Positions 9,612 to 18,993 are shown, counted from the first letter of the stretch. The stretch is DNA of 56,447 nucleotides from an uncultured Lachnospiraceae bacterium (GCA_947366105.1 CANAZK010000002.1:1-56447), one strand, 5' to 3'. Made by a program: numbers and translations. The notes: a model not told the origin generated them from the letters alone.

Positions 9612-10457
9612 TCAGGTATTATTCCTGCGCTTCAAAATGTATTCCCGCGGAGGAAGGCCTATCGTTCTCTTAAATACTGTACTAAAATAATTATGATCAC
9701 TGAATCCTACCTCTTCCGCCGCTTCCGCAACACTTGCTCCTTCTTCCATAAGCCGGATTGCCCGGCGCATTTTCATCTCATTGAAATACGTCATCATACC
9801 CATCCCGGCATATTTGGTAAAAGTCTTCTTTACAGACGACTCACTGATCTTACAAAGTTCCGCCACATCCGCAAGTGTCAGTCGTTCGGATAAGTGCTCG
9901 CTCAGCACCTTTACTATCCTTTGGTAATGCACTGCACCCGTGGATTCCAAAAATGCAAATTCAGCTTCGCCGCGGGAACACGCCGTCATTAAAATATTCT
10001 CCAGCCGACTCACGAACAGGTTCGCCTCCAATTCTTTCCCTGCCCGAATCTTTCTGACAACAAAACTCTCTCGCTCAAAAATAATGTCCGCCTGAGATAT
10101 GAGATACGCAAGCCCTTCTATCTCCCGCTTCTGAAGCAGCATACGCCGTTCTTTTAATACTGGACGGATATCCCCCGCGAATGTAACAATAACAATATGA
10201 GGTCTTGTACCTTCCTCTGACCATATGCGGTGAAATTCCATGGGACGGTGCAAGATTGCCTGGCCGCTTTCAAGCCGGAATATTTCTTCACCCGCCAGCA
10301 CTCCCGCAACCCCTTCCACCACACAGACAAACTCCCAAAAGTCATGCGTCTCGCCATGAAACGAAAAATTCTTATCAAATACACGCTCGAACGCCGTAAA
10401 CAGTGATGAGATATGAATATATTTTTCCACCGCACAGCCTTTTAATGTTTTCTTCAT
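9612..10457 (-). CDS. AraC family transcriptional regulator with cupin sensor
   Basis: The N-terminal half is a cupin-like ligand-binding domain (FSFHGETHDFWEFVCVVEG, LHRPMEFHRI). The C-terminal 100 residues contain two helix-turn-helix units of the AraC type (LTLADVAELCKISES and ASVAEAAEEVGFSDHNYFS), ending with the typical FKRTIGLPPREY. AraC proteins with cupin sensors commonly regulate sugar use, which fits the downstream Gfo/Idh/MocA gene 87 bases away. Its start overlaps the stop of the aminopeptidase gene by ATGA, implying translational coupling. Confidence 0.9.
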   Translation of the reverse strand: MKKTLKGCAVEKYIHISSLFTAFERVFDKNFSFHGETHDFWEFVCVVEGVAGVLAGEEIFRLESGQAILHRPMEFHRIWSEEGTRPHIVIVTFAGDIRPVLKERRMLLQKREIEGLAYLISQADIIFERESFVVRKIRAGKELEANLFVSRLENILMTACSRGEAEFAFLESTGAVHYQRIVKVLSEHLSERLTLADVAELCKISESSVKKTFTKYAGMGMMTYFNEMKMRRAIRLMEEGASVAEAAEEVGFSDHNYFSTVFKRTIGLPPREYILKRRNNT

Positions 10458-11695
10458 GAATTCATAATTGCTTCTATCTCTTCAATTGTTCTCGGAATGG
10501 CCGCCGAGAGATTCTCACATCCGTTTTCCGTAATCAGGCAGTTGTCCTCAACACGGAAGCCAATGCCCCATTCCTCGTGATAGATTCCCACATCCACACA
10601 AAATACCATACCCGGAGCTGTTGTAATATTTCTTGAAACAACATCATGAACGTCAAAGCCGATATGATGCGCGCCGCCATGCCACATATATGTACCGATA
10701 TCTTCATAAGAACTGCATACGCCCGCTTCATGAAGCTGCTCATAACAATATTCACGAATCATTTTATCCACATCCCCCATCGGAATACCCGGCTTAAGGA
10801 TGCTGAACATATGCTCCGATGTGCGGTAAGCGCACTCATACAAAAGCTTCTGCTTATCTGAAAATCTTCCGTTACAAGGCCATCCTCTCGACACGTCATT
10901 GATTTCATGATTCCATCTTGCGCCGACATCATTCAAAATCATATCCCCGTCTTTCGCCTGACCGCGGTAATCGTAGTAATGAATACAGAAATTGTTATCT
11001 CCGGCAGAAATAATTGACGGGAAGCCTGTCATCAGCACTCCGTGCTGGGCAAGCACATAATCAAATTCCGCCTTATACTGATATTCATACATGCCCGGCT
11101 TCGAAGCCTTCATCATGGCAATAATACCTTCCCTTGTAATCTCCTCTGCTTTTCGAAGCGCCTCAATCTCGCAAGGTTTCTTAATAGTCCTTTGTGCGCG
11201 AAGCTGGTTCTGAAGATTCTCTATTTGGATATATGGAAATTCCCTTTGAATATATTTAGCCAAACGATAGCTCTCCGTATCCGGTTCTTTAGCATCCAGC
11301 TTATCAAAGTCAAGATAAACCCGTTCAATACCTTTCACTCGCAGATATGTCCAAAGGCAATCCATAAACTGCTGCGTATATCTCGTTTTTGTAATACCCG
11401 AAATCTCCTCGATCTCATCCGCTTTAAGTCTTCTTCCCGTCCAGCGTTCCTCCATTGCATCCGGAGGAAGGATGTAGAGATATTCATCATGCCCGTCTTC
11501 CAACACCGCTGTCATAAGAACCGTATTTTCCTGCTCTACACCCGTAAGATATAAAAAATTACGATTGGCATAAAATGGGTAATTCTCATCATTAGAACGC
11601 TTCGGAGCGCAGCCGCCAAACACGATCACAAGTGAGTTCTTTTTCACGCTTTCATAAAGCGTCCCTCTGTTTTCTGCATAAAATTCTTTGTTCAT
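10454..11695 (-). CDS. Xaa-Pro aminopeptidase (M24 family)
   Basis: Cytoplasmic metallopeptidase that removes an N-terminal residue preceding proline. The N-terminal creatinase-like domain carries FYAENRGTLYESVKKNS, and the C-terminal pita-bread domain carries the metal ligands in NDVGARWNHEINDVSRGWP, HGGAHHIGFDVHDV and the two acidic residues in FRVEDNCLITENGCE. 413 residues fits aminopeptidase P. The start is 11695 behind GAGGTG; an in-frame reading to 11779 overlaps glmM. It lies 20 bases downstream of glmM and overlaps the AraC gene by 4 bases. Confidence 0.92.
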   Translation of the reverse strand: MNKEFYAENRGTLYESVKKNSLVIVFGGCAPKRSNDENYPFYANRNFLYLTGVEQENTVLMTAVLEDGHDEYLYILPPDAMEERWTGRRLKADEIEEISGITKTRYTQQFMDCLWTYLRVKGIERVYLDFDKLDAKEPDTESYRLAKYIQREFPYIQIENLQNQLRAQRTIKKPCEIEALRKAEEITREGIIAMMKASKPGMYEYQYKAEFDYVLAQHGVLMTGFPSIISAGDNNFCIHYYDYRGQAKDGDMILNDVGARWNHEINDVSRGWPCNGRFSDKQKLLYECAYRTSEHMFSILKPGIPMGDVDKMIREYCYEQLHEAGVCSSYEDIGTYMWHGGAHHIGFDVHDVVSRNITTAPGMVFCVDVGIYHEEWGIGFRVEDNCLITENGCENLSAAIPRTIEEIEAIMNS

Positions 11696-11715
11696 CCTAT
11701 TGCACCTCTTTATAT

Positions 11716-13062
11716 TTATTCTGCAATCAGATTCTGCCCTTCCATCACGGCAATCACCTGATTTACATATTTTGCACATAATTCATCAGTAGAAGCCTCT
11801 ACCATAACGCGGATTACCGGCTCTGTTCCGCTCTCCCTTACGAGAATACGTCCGTCGTTACCAAGTTCCTCTGTCACTGATTCAATTGCCTTTACAACCT
11901 CCGGGTTCTCCCTTGCGTTCTTTTTGTCAGCAACTCTTACATTCTTAAGAAGCTGCGGGTATATTGCAACCTCCTCCGTAAGCTTCCCAAGCGCCGCTTT
12001 CTTCTCCAGCATCACTTCCATAATTAAGAGCGAAGTTAAAATACCATCGCCGGTTGTCGCATATTTACTGAAAATAATGTGTCCTGACTGCTCTCCTCCA
12101 AGCGAATAGTTGTTCTTAACCATATTTTCGTAAACATATTTGTCGCCTACGGCAGTCTTCTCATACTTAATCCCGGCTTTGTCACAGGCTTTATAAAGTC
12201 CCAAATTCGACATGATCGTTGTCACAATAGTATTGCCATCCAATCTCCCCTGCTCTTTCAAATACTTGCCGCACACATAAAGAATCAAGTCGCCGTCTAC
12301 AATCTGGCCGTTTTCGTCTACCGCAAGACATCTGTCCGCATCACCGTCATAAGCAAATCCTACATCCAAACTCTTTTCCTTCACAAATTCCTGAAGCTTC
12401 TCAATGTGGGTGGAACCACAATTTCTATTAATATTCGTTCCGTCCGGCTCGCTGTTAATGACATATGTCTTCGCCCCAAGAGCGTCAAATACACTCTTAG
12501 CAATAGACGAAGCGCTTCCGTTTGAACAATCGAGACCAACTCTTTTATCCTTAAATGAACGTGTTGCCATCGCAATCAAATGACCGATATAACGGTTTCT
12601 TCCCGCCGCATAGTCCACTGTACGTCCTATATGCTCTCTTGCAGCAAGCGGAATTTCACCAAACTCCCCGTCTATGTACGCTTCAATCTTTTCTTCTACT
12701 TCTGCTTCCAATTTTTGTCCTTTTCCGTTGATCACTTTAATGCCATTATCATAGAAAACATTATGGCTTGCGGAAATCATAATACCACAGTCAAAATCTT
12801 CTGTCCTTGTCACGTAAGAAACGCTTGGTGTTGTTGTTACATGAAGTAAATATACATCTGCCCCGGATGCTGTAAGTCCCGCAGAAAGCGCATCTTCAAA
12901 CATGTAACTGCTCCGTCGGGTATCTTTGCCTATGACAATCTGCGCCTTATGCTCTTGCCCGTAGTACCAACCTAAAAAACGCCCTACTTTAAATGCATGC
13001 TCCACTGTAAGTACTACATTCGCCTCTCCGCGAAAACCGTCTGTTCCAAAATATTTTCCCAT
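11716..13062 (-). CDS. glmM: Phosphoglucosamine mutase
   Basis: Interconverts glucosamine-6-phosphate and glucosamine-1-phosphate for UDP-GlcNAc and peptidoglycan synthesis. The 448 residues match the family. The active-site serine is in GIMISASHNVFYDNGIK (about residue 100), the metal site is DGDADRC, the sugar-binding loop is GGEQSGHII, and the phosphate-binding loop is RESGTEPVIRVM. The N-terminal GKYFGTDGFRGEAN is diagnostic. Confidence 0.96.
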   Translation of the reverse strand: MGKYFGTDGFRGEANVVLTVEHAFKVGRFLGWYYGQEHKAQIVIGKDTRRSSYMFEDALSAGLTASGADVYLLHVTTTPSVSYVTRTEDFDCGIMISASHNVFYDNGIKVINGKGQKLEAEVEEKIEAYIDGEFGEIPLAAREHIGRTVDYAAGRNRYIGHLIAMATRSFKDKRVGLDCSNGSASSIAKSVFDALGAKTYVINSEPDGTNINRNCGSTHIEKLQEFVKEKSLDVGFAYDGDADRCLAVDENGQIVDGDLILYVCGKYLKEQGRLDGNTIVTTIMSNLGLYKACDKAGIKYEKTAVGDKYVYENMVKNNYSLGGEQSGHIIFSKYATTGDGILTSLLIMEVMLEKKAALGKLTEEVAIYPQLLKNVRVADKKNARENPEVVKAIESVTEELGNDGRILVRESGTEPVIRVMVEASTDELCAKYVNQVIAVMEGQNLIAE

Positions 13063-13189
13063 ATCAGCTCTCCTTATTTGTCCAATTAACCACTTTTTTT
13101 ACACAATTGTTCCAACACCTTATCTATTATATACTTCTGTATGAAAATATACAAGATTTTTTTCATCCAAATAAAAATTTCCCGTGATA

Positions 13190-13230
13190 CAAAAACGCAG
13201 CCCTTAACAATCTCGTCAAAAGCTGCGCTT
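13190..13230 (-). terminator. Terminator after AICAR transformylase
   Basis: GCGCAGC and GCTGCG on the minus strand enclose a 20-base loop and are followed by TTTTTG, just past the stop at 13242. The remaining bases to glmM hold no gene. Confidence 0.7.
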
Positions 13231-13241
13231 ATACTCATATT

Positions 13242-14417
13242 TTAATGATGGAACAGACGGATTCCCGTAAATGCCATTGCCATATTATACTTATTGCATG
13301 TCTCAATTACATTATCATCACGGACAGAGCCTCCCGGCTGAGCCACATATTTTACGCCGCTCTTATGCGCGCGTTCAATATTGTCTCCAAATGGGAAAAA
13401 TGCATCGGAGCCAAGCGCCACGTCTGTCATCTTATCCAGCCATGCACGTTTCTCTTCTCTTGTAAATACACGAGGCTTTACTTTGAAAATATTCTGCCAT
13501 GTGCCTTCCGCAAGCACATCTTCATACTCCTCTCCAATATAAAGGTCGATGGCGTTGTCGCGGTCCGCTCTTCCGATAGAATCCACAAATTCAAGTCCAA
13601 GCACCTGTGGAGACTGGCGCAGCCACCAATTGTCCGCCTTTTGTCCTGCAAGACGTGTACAATGAATACGAGACTGCTGTCCTGCACCAATGCCGATTGC
13701 CTGTCCGCCTTTTGCGTAACATACAGAATTAGACTGCGTATATTTCAATGTGATCAATGCAATTGCAAGGTCAATCTTAGCAAGCTTCGGAATCTCTTTA
13801 TTCTCTGTAACTACATTTGCAAGTAAATTGTCGTCAATTACAAGCTCATTTCTTCCCTGCTCAAATGTAACGCCGAATACCTCTTTGTGTTCAACCGGAG
13901 CCGGCTCATAGTCCGGGTCAATCTCGATAACGGCATAGTTCCCTTTTTTCTTCTGCTTAAGAAGTTCAAGCGCCTCAGGCTCATATCCCGGTGCAATAAC
14001 ACCGTCGGAAACTTCGCGTTTAATAAGCTTCGCTGTCGCAACATCACACACATCTGAAAGAGAGATAAAATCTCCGAACGAGGACATTCTGTCCGCGCCT
14101 CTTGCCCTTGCATACGCGCATGCAAGCGGAGACAATTCACCCATGTCATCCACCCAGTAGATTTTCGCCAAAGTTTCATCAAGAGGAAGGCCTACCGCCG
14201 CTCCCGCCGGTGAAACGTGTTTAAAAGAAGTCGCCGCCGGAAGCCCTGTTGCTCTCTTTAATTCCCTTACCAGCTGCCATCCATTGAACGCATCCAAAAA
14301 ATTAATATAACCCGGTCTGCCGCAAAGCACTTTAATAGGAAGTTCTCCGTTTTCCATATAAATTTTAGACGGTTTTTGATTTGGGTTACATCCATATTTT
14401 AACTCTAATTCTTTCAT
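13242..14417 (-). CDS. Stand-alone AICAR formyltransferase (PurH C-terminal type)
   Basis: Catalyses the penultimate step of IMP synthesis, formylating AICAR with 10-formyl-THF. The 391 residues cover only the transformylase half of classical PurH. The catalytic Lys-His pair is in SFKHVSPAGAAVG. Also visible are GIGAGQQSRIHCTRLAGQKAD and SDAFFPFGDNIERAHKSGV, followed by the C-terminal QPGGSVRDD. The IMP cyclohydrolase half is supplied by the next gene, only 8 bases upstream, which is unrelated to the PurH N-terminal domain. Confidence 0.92.
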   Translation of the reverse strand: MKELELKYGCNPNQKPSKIYMENGELPIKVLCGRPGYINFLDAFNGWQLVRELKRATGLPAATSFKHVSPAGAAVGLPLDETLAKIYWVDDMGELSPLACAYARARGADRMSSFGDFISLSDVCDVATAKLIKREVSDGVIAPGYEPEALELLKQKKKGNYAVIEIDPDYEPAPVEHKEVFGVTFEQGRNELVIDDNLLANVVTENKEIPKLAKIDLAIALITLKYTQSNSVCYAKGGQAIGIGAGQQSRIHCTRLAGQKADNWWLRQSPQVLGLEFVDSIGRADRDNAIDLYIGEEYEDVLAEGTWQNIFKVKPRVFTREEKRAWLDKMTDVALGSDAFFPFGDNIERAHKSGVKYVAQPGGSVRDDNVIETCNKYNMAMAFTGIRLFHH

Positions 14418-14425
14418 GACGCCTC

Positions 14426-15139
14426 CTATTTATTCTTATTCACAATCTTTGTCTCATAGCTGCCTGTCTCAATATCAATATACCGAACAAATAAAGAGAC
14501 CTTGTTATCTTCATTCAAGCTGTTCCAAAGCAGCTCTGTATAAGCATCCATATCATCCATGATATCAACTAATTTCGGCTCGCCTTCAAAGCTCGGAAGC
14601 GGATTGCCGTCACACTTGTATGTGTGGATGAAACGACCCTCTCCCGCAGCCGGATTCTCATATGCAAATGTATATCTGTTACATGCCTCAGGGCTTCCGT
14701 TATTGCTCTTTAAAATAGACATGGCATAGTTATATTTTCCGTTTTCAATATGCATGATTCCCGAAATACGCGGCGTGTAATTCGGTCCGTCCGGCTCAAA
14801 TTCCCTTGAACGAAGCGACTGCTCAAATGTAAGCTGTCTGTCCATGCCCTCATAAATTGTATCTGTCTGATCACCGTTTGTTACAATTGTTTTATTGCCC
14901 AGTACGCGTACCGGTGCATAAATGATTAAACTTGGATCTGTTAATTTAGAAGGATCAAATGCCTGCGTCCGAATGCCCTGCCCTTCTTCTACGAATACAC
15001 GATTCCTGCTGTTCTCACTTCTTCCCATAATGAAGTATGCAGTAACTGCTTTCCTGCCATCCGGCGTTTTTCCAATGATGATTCCGCGGCCCGGATAAGC
15101 ATTCCCCTGTAATTCCTTTGCAATTGATAACATTTCCAT
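14426..15139 (-). CDS. IMP cyclohydrolase, PurO-like family
   Basis: Closes the ring of FAICAR to give IMP, the last step of de novo purine synthesis. At 237 residues it resembles the archaeal-type PurO fold (N-terminal GNAYPGRGIIIGKTPDGRKAV; ITGRSENSRNR-like stretch FIMGRSENSRNRVF), not the MGS-like domain of PurH. It probably forms an operon with the transformylase 8 bases downstream. AAGGAGAATATTC precedes the ATG. Such split pairs are seen in Clostridia; the exact subfamily name is from memory. Confidence 0.85.
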   Translation of the reverse strand: MEMLSIAKELQGNAYPGRGIIIGKTPDGRKAVTAYFIMGRSENSRNRVFVEEGQGIRTQAFDPSKLTDPSLIIYAPVRVLGNKTIVTNGDQTDTIYEGMDRQLTFEQSLRSREFEPDGPNYTPRISGIMHIENGKYNYAMSILKSNNGSPEACNRYTFAYENPAAGEGRFIHTYKCDGNPLPSFEGEPKLVDIMDDMDAYTELLWNSLNEDNKVSLFVRYIDIETGSYETKIVNKNK

Positions 15140-15271
15140 GAATATTCTCCTTTTCGTTGGTAGTTGTCATGTTTCCTCTGCCTTTATTATAGACCAGACT
15201 CCGGCTCCATAGGAAGTTATTTACTAGTAGTATTTCCTAATAAATGTTTATAAAGAGGAATAATAATTCAC

Positions 15272-15439
15272 GGTAACAGTTCAGCCATATCCGGTATGAC
15301 GGGCGAATTATGCTTGCATAAGGGCGCACGACATACCGGATATGAACTGAGCGCCCATTTATGAGCAAAAGCCAGCTGTAAAACAGCGGAAAGCACTGTA
15401 AGTTGCGGTTTTGCGAATGGCGCGGCTGAACTGTTACAG
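15272..15439. repeat. Multi-hairpin intergenic element
   Basis: A 16-base outer inverted repeat (GGTAACAGTTCAGCC near 15272-15286 against GGCTGAACTGTTACAG at 15424-15439) encloses a second perfect inverted repeat (CATATCCGGTATG at 15286-15298; CATACCGGATATG at 15332-15344). Smaller hairpins lie inside (TTATGC-TT-GCATAA; GCTGT-AAA-ACAGC). It fills the gap between greA and the purO-like gene. It could be a structured RNA, a MITE or a large terminator. I found no second copy in the window. Confidence 0.6.
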
Positions 15440-15453
15440 TTCCTGCGGGATTT

Positions 15454-15957
15454 TTAAAATTTCCGGATTTCAATGTCGTCGCTGTTATCCACCTTTTCTA
15501 TGGACTCAATCACAACATAATATCCCGCATTCTCATTTACCTTCACATAAACCCTGTCGCCCTTTTTATGACCAAGAACAGCCTTTCCAATCGGAGATTC
15601 GGTACTAATAAGCCCATTTATAGAACTGCCTCTCACCGTTGTCACCAAAGTAAATTCTTCATATTCTTCATCATCCTCAAAATAAAGCTTTACTTTTTTA
15701 TTTAGTCCCGCCTCATCATCTGCCGTCTCATCTTTAATAACCTGAGCTGTCTTAATCATTCTCTGAAGGTAGCGGATTCTGCTCTCATTTTTATTCTTCT
15801 CTTTCTTTGCTGCGTGGTATTCAAAATTCTCACTCAAATCACCATGAGCCCTGGCTTCCTTCACATCCTCCAAAAGTTCTTTTCGCACCACTACCTTACG
15901 ATACTCAATTTCTTCTTCCATCTTTTGAATATCATTTTCCGTCAATTGATTATACAA
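15454..15957 (-). CDS. greA: Transcription elongation factor GreA/GreB family
   Basis: Rescues backtracked RNA polymerase by stimulating transcript cleavage. The N-terminal coiled coil has the acidic tip in the pattern EARAHGDLSENFEYHAAKKEK (the D and E next to the Leu-Ser turn). The C-terminal FKBP-like domain has ISTESPIGKAVLGHKKGDRVYV. 167 residues fits GreA. It ends next to the multi-hairpin element and starts 12 bases after the LCP gene ends. Confidence 0.9.
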   Translation of the reverse strand: MYNQLTENDIQKMEEEIEYRKVVVRKELLEDVKEARAHGDLSENFEYHAAKKEKNKNESRIRYLQRMIKTAQVIKDETADDEAGLNKKVKLYFEDDEEYEEFTLVTTVRGSSINGLISTESPIGKAVLGHKKGDRVYVKVNENAGYYVVIESIEKVDNSDDIEIRKF

Positions 15958-15969
15958 TTATTTCACCTT

Positions 15970-17610
15970 CTATTCTGTGGATTCCGTTTCCTGTAAAATC
16001 TCACCGTTTTCTACCTGACGAATCAGCTCTGTAATCGCATCGATGGATTCATAATCCGGCTGCGTTACATAAAGCGAACTTCCCGGCGCCGAATAGCAAT
16101 ACTGCCTGTCTCCGGTTCCTTCCGCAGCCACGGACCGGATATTCCATGATCCTCCTTCATTTAACTGCATTTTAATGAGTGTCTGCAGCTGCTTCTGAGA
16201 CATATTGGTTTCCACATTGCCGCTTACGCTGTTGATGATTCCATTTGCCTTCAAAAGCATTGCCGGAGAAACCATTTTCTTAATCATTGCAGTAATTACT
16301 GCCTGCTGGTTTTTACCACGCTGATCGTCTCCGCCAGGGATATTTTTCCTTTCCCTTGCAAAAGCCAGCGCCTCCACACCATTAAAGCTGTTTAATCCTT
16401 CAGACACTTTCATCACTTTCCCTGAATCCCTGCTTGTTGTAAATGCGTATTCAGAATTTACTTCTACTCCGCCCAGCTCATCTACAATATCTACTAAAGA
16501 TGTAAAATTCACCCGGGCGTAAAATGGAATATCCACGTCATACAGCTCGCTCAACGTCCGTATGGATGCATCCACTCCGTAAATTCCGGCATGTGTCAAT
16601 TTATCTTTACTTCCCTGTGAAATTCCCGGAATCGGCACATAATAGTCACGCGGCGTCGTTACCAAAAGAATCTGCCGTGTCTTTGGATTCACCGTGGCAA
16701 TAATATTTACATCGCTGCGGCTGTTTGTCGTAATTTCTCCATACACGTCAATACCGCTGATATACACGCTGAATGGATCCGTCTTAACTTTTACATCCAC
16801 AGAAACATCATCTAAACTTGTCCTAATATTATACTTGTAAATAATTTTCACTTTGTCAGAATACCCGTCAAATTCTTCTTCCAAGATTCCCTTGTAGCCC
16901 TCATTATAAATAATCGCTTCTACACTGCCTTCATGAAGCGCCCTTGCCTGCTCGCTTACACTGCTATATTCGGATGTTTCAATCTCTGTACCCAGTTCTT
17001 CATTAATATGTGATACCGTTTCTTTTACATCCTTCCCATTCATGGCATACTGCACCCCGAATACATAACTGCTTGTATCTGAAATATTTTCCGCCGGGTC
17101 ATCTATAGGTACCGCTACCACCATGGTATCTATTTTGGAATTTCCTCCTGTTATCTGCGCAAGCGCGCCTGTCGCAATGCCTATGTAATAACTTCCCATT
17201 CCCAAAAACAGTGTCATAAGCATAATATAAACTTTTCCGCCCGCGCCTCTTTTCCTCCGTCTTATCTGAGAGACAAAACCTATCAGCCACAAAAGCAGCA
17301 GACAGACCATTATTACTGCCAGATATTTAAGCGGAATAATATTCAAAAGGGACACCATTCCCATAAATACAACCGAAGCCGCCGCCTGTAAAATAAGCAG
17401 CAGATTCCCAAAAAAATTGGCTCGCCTTTTCTCTGCAGGCTTTCTTCTGTGTCTATTTTCTTTCGGCGCCCTTCCGCCGCCATAGGCTGATTTCGCCGGG
17501 TTATCCAAGCCTAAAGATTTAGCATGTCTTCTTTCTATCTGTCGTTTCTTTTGCTCCTGAAGCCTTTCATACTCGCGCCTCTCCTTCGAACTCATACCTT
17601 TCTTTCCCAT
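15970..17610 (-). CDS. LytR-CpsA-Psr (LCP) family cell-wall protein
   Basis: Extracytoplasmic enzyme of the family that attaches wall teichoic acids or capsule to peptidoglycan. A basic cytoplasmic head (residues 1-65, many Lys and Arg) precedes three hydrophobic segments at about 65-165. The LCP domain follows, with arginine-rich polyprenyl-phosphate site pieces: TTPRDYYVPIPG, LTHAGIYGVDASIRTL and FNGVEALAFARERKNIPGGDDQRGKNQQ. At 546 residues it is longer than minimal LCP proteins because of the extra segments. AAGGGAG precedes the ATG. Confidence 0.92.
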   Translation of the reverse strand: MGKKGMSSKERREYERLQEQKKRQIERRHAKSLGLDNPAKSAYGGGRAPKENRHRRKPAEKRRANFFGNLLLILQAAASVVFMGMVSLLNIIPLKYLAVIMVCLLLLWLIGFVSQIRRRKRGAGGKVYIMLMTLFLGMGSYYIGIATGALAQITGGNSKIDTMVVAVPIDDPAENISDTSSYVFGVQYAMNGKDVKETVSHINEELGTEIETSEYSSVSEQARALHEGSVEAIIYNEGYKGILEEEFDGYSDKVKIIYKYNIRTSLDDVSVDVKVKTDPFSVYISGIDVYGEITTNSRSDVNIIATVNPKTRQILLVTTPRDYYVPIPGISQGSKDKLTHAGIYGVDASIRTLSELYDVDIPFYARVNFTSLVDIVDELGGVEVNSEYAFTTSRDSGKVMKVSEGLNSFNGVEALAFARERKNIPGGDDQRGKNQQAVITAMIKKMVSPAMLLKANGIINSVSGNVETNMSQKQLQTLIKMQLNEGGSWNIRSVAAEGTGDRQYCYSAPGSSLYVTQPDYESIDAITELIRQVENGEILQETESTE

Positions 17611-17733
17611 TTATACTCCCTTCTGCCTCCACTCAGAATTCATCTAATTTAGCCGTTATACTTTACTATCTTAGTACACAGCTTTTGAAAACTCAAGATT
17701 TATTTCGATATTAATAATATTATAAGATTTTAC

Positions 17734-17772
17734 CGAAAAAGAGAATGTGCATCACACATTCCCTTTATAATG
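17734..17772 (-). terminator. Terminator after PNPOx-like gene
   Basis: GGGAATGTG and CACATTCTC pair around TGATG on the minus strand and are followed by TTTTTC, between the stop at 17808 and the LCP gene. Confidence 0.75.
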
Positions 17773-17807
17773 TCAGTCCAAAACTTTCAAAAGTCCGCCA
17801 TCCGTAA

Positions 17808-18263
17808 TTAATCGTATGGCTTTTCAACAACTTCTTTTGTGTCAAAGTCAATAAAAATCTGATATGCATTCCTATTCTTGTCCTCATCCCAAATTTCGAC
17901 AAACTTCGGAGTTACCTCTATTAATATCTCCGTATCAACATGAGAATAGGCATTATAGCTCTGCCAAAGGAATTCTTTATATTTCTTCTCGAACACCCTT
18001 CCCTCTTCCTCAATAACAAGGCCTTTATTCACGGCGATACCTTCAACCTGAACCCCGTTAAAGCACATAGCGACACGGCCGTTTTTATACAATTGCTGCG
18101 TCTTTCTAAAATTCTTGTCTGTCTTGAAATAAATTTTGTCATTATAAAAAACACAGCTTACATTCCTCACCATCGGATAGTTGTCCACACAGCTTGCAAG
18201 CGCCATGATTTTAAAATCCCCAAGTTTTTCATCATATATTTTCTTTGCTTCTGTAAAATTCAT
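17808..18263 (-). CDS. Pyridoxamine 5'-phosphate oxidase-related (FMN-binding split barrel) protein
   Basis: The 151 residues resemble PNPOx-like flavoproteins: start MNFTEAKKIYDEKLGDF, then MALASCVDNYPMVRNVSCVFYNDKIYFKTD, the strand pattern that forms the FMN site, and KNFRKTQQLYKNGRVAMCFNG. Family members bind FMN or F420, and the physiological substrate is usually unknown. The start is 18263 behind GGGAGGAACGTAT; the upstream in-frame ATG at 18332 overlaps ribU. It lies 32 bases after the riboflavin transporter gene behind the FMN riboswitch, so both may answer to FMN. Confidence 0.8.
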   Translation of the reverse strand: MNFTEAKKIYDEKLGDFKIMALASCVDNYPMVRNVSCVFYNDKIYFKTDKNFRKTQQLYKNGRVAMCFNGVQVEGIAVNKGLVIEEEGRVFEKKYKEFLWQSYNAYSHVDTEILIEVTPKFVEIWDEDKNRNAYQIFIDFDTKEVVEKPYD

Positions 18264-18295
18264 ATACGTTCCTCCCTTGTCAATATTATTTAACT

Positions 18296-18931
18296 CTACC
18301 ACACCAAAATAATGCCGATAATCGAGGCGCATAAAAATACCGCAACTATAATAAGTCCCGCGCTGATTTTCGTCTCGTGACCGCTGTCCTCCACTAAATC
18401 CGCTTTTCTTAACGCCTTTACGATCGCTTTATAGAAAACAAATGTAAAGCCGGCATTCAAGCCTGACTTGAGAAGATTAAAGGGCAAAATACCCGGAAGC
18501 AAAAGCTTCGCAACTTCTTCTCTCGGCATTTGAAAATAAATCGGCGTAACAATATAATTCCAAAGCAGCATAGATACCGTTGACAGAATAACGCCAAGCG
18601 CCAGTCCGATAACCGCTCCTTTTCTTGTATGGTCCCGCTTATAAACAAATGCTGCCGTACAAGCAAATGTACAAGTGGAAATCACATTCATAAGAATATC
18701 AAGAATTGTTCCCCCTCTGAACATAATCTCAAGCACCGCACAAACCACACTCATAATAAACGCAGGCATCGCTCCAAAGATAAAACCTCCCATGACAATT
18801 ATTATATCTTTGGGATCATATTTCAGAAAGGACACTGCCGGGACAATCGGAAATGAGATAAGCAGATTCACAGCCATCGCCATTGCGCACAACATTCCGA
18901 TTGTCGTTATTTTCTTCGCTGTAAGATTCAC
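18296..18931 (-). CDS. ribU: ECF transporter S component, riboflavin type (RibU)
   Basis: Membrane substrate-binding subunit of an energy-coupling-factor importer. 211 residues with about six hydrophobic segments. The N-terminal LTAKKITTIGMLCAMAMAVNLL carries the early small-residue helix typical of S components, and the segment KYDPKDIIIVMGGFIFGAMPA is typical of RibU. The upstream FMN riboswitch supports riboflavin as substrate. I chose the GTG at 18931 because AAAGGAGG lies 7 bases before it, while the ATG at 18952 overlaps that site. The shared ECF ATPases and EcfT are not in this window. Confidence 0.88.
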   Translation of the reverse strand: MNLTAKKITTIGMLCAMAMAVNLLISFPIVPAVSFLKYDPKDIIIVMGGFIFGAMPAFIMSVVCAVLEIMFRGGTILDILMNVISTCTFACTAAFVYKRDHTRKGAVIGLALGVILSTVSMLLWNYIVTPIYFQMPREEVAKLLLPGILPFNLLKSGLNAGFTFVFYKAIVKALRKADLVEDSGHETKISAGLIIVAVFLCASIIGIILVW

Positions 18932-18950
18932 AGAAATTACCTCCTTTCTC

Positions 18951-18993
18951 AAAAAAATAAAATGTGCCTAAAATAAACTTCTAGGTACATTTT
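18951..18993 (-). terminator. Expression-platform terminator of the FMN riboswitch
   Basis: AAAATGTACCTA pairs with TAGGCACATTTT (one G-U) around GAAGTTTATT and is followed by ATTTTTTT on the minus strand, right before the ribU ribosome site. This is the expected intrinsic terminator, but it lies about 160 bases from the aptamer because a repeat sits between them. Confidence 0.8.

Noticed and set aside
15237..15473. 78-aa ORF on the minus strand in the element downstream of greA
   Set aside because: It coincides with the inverted repeats, has no ribosome site and overlaps the greA 3' end.
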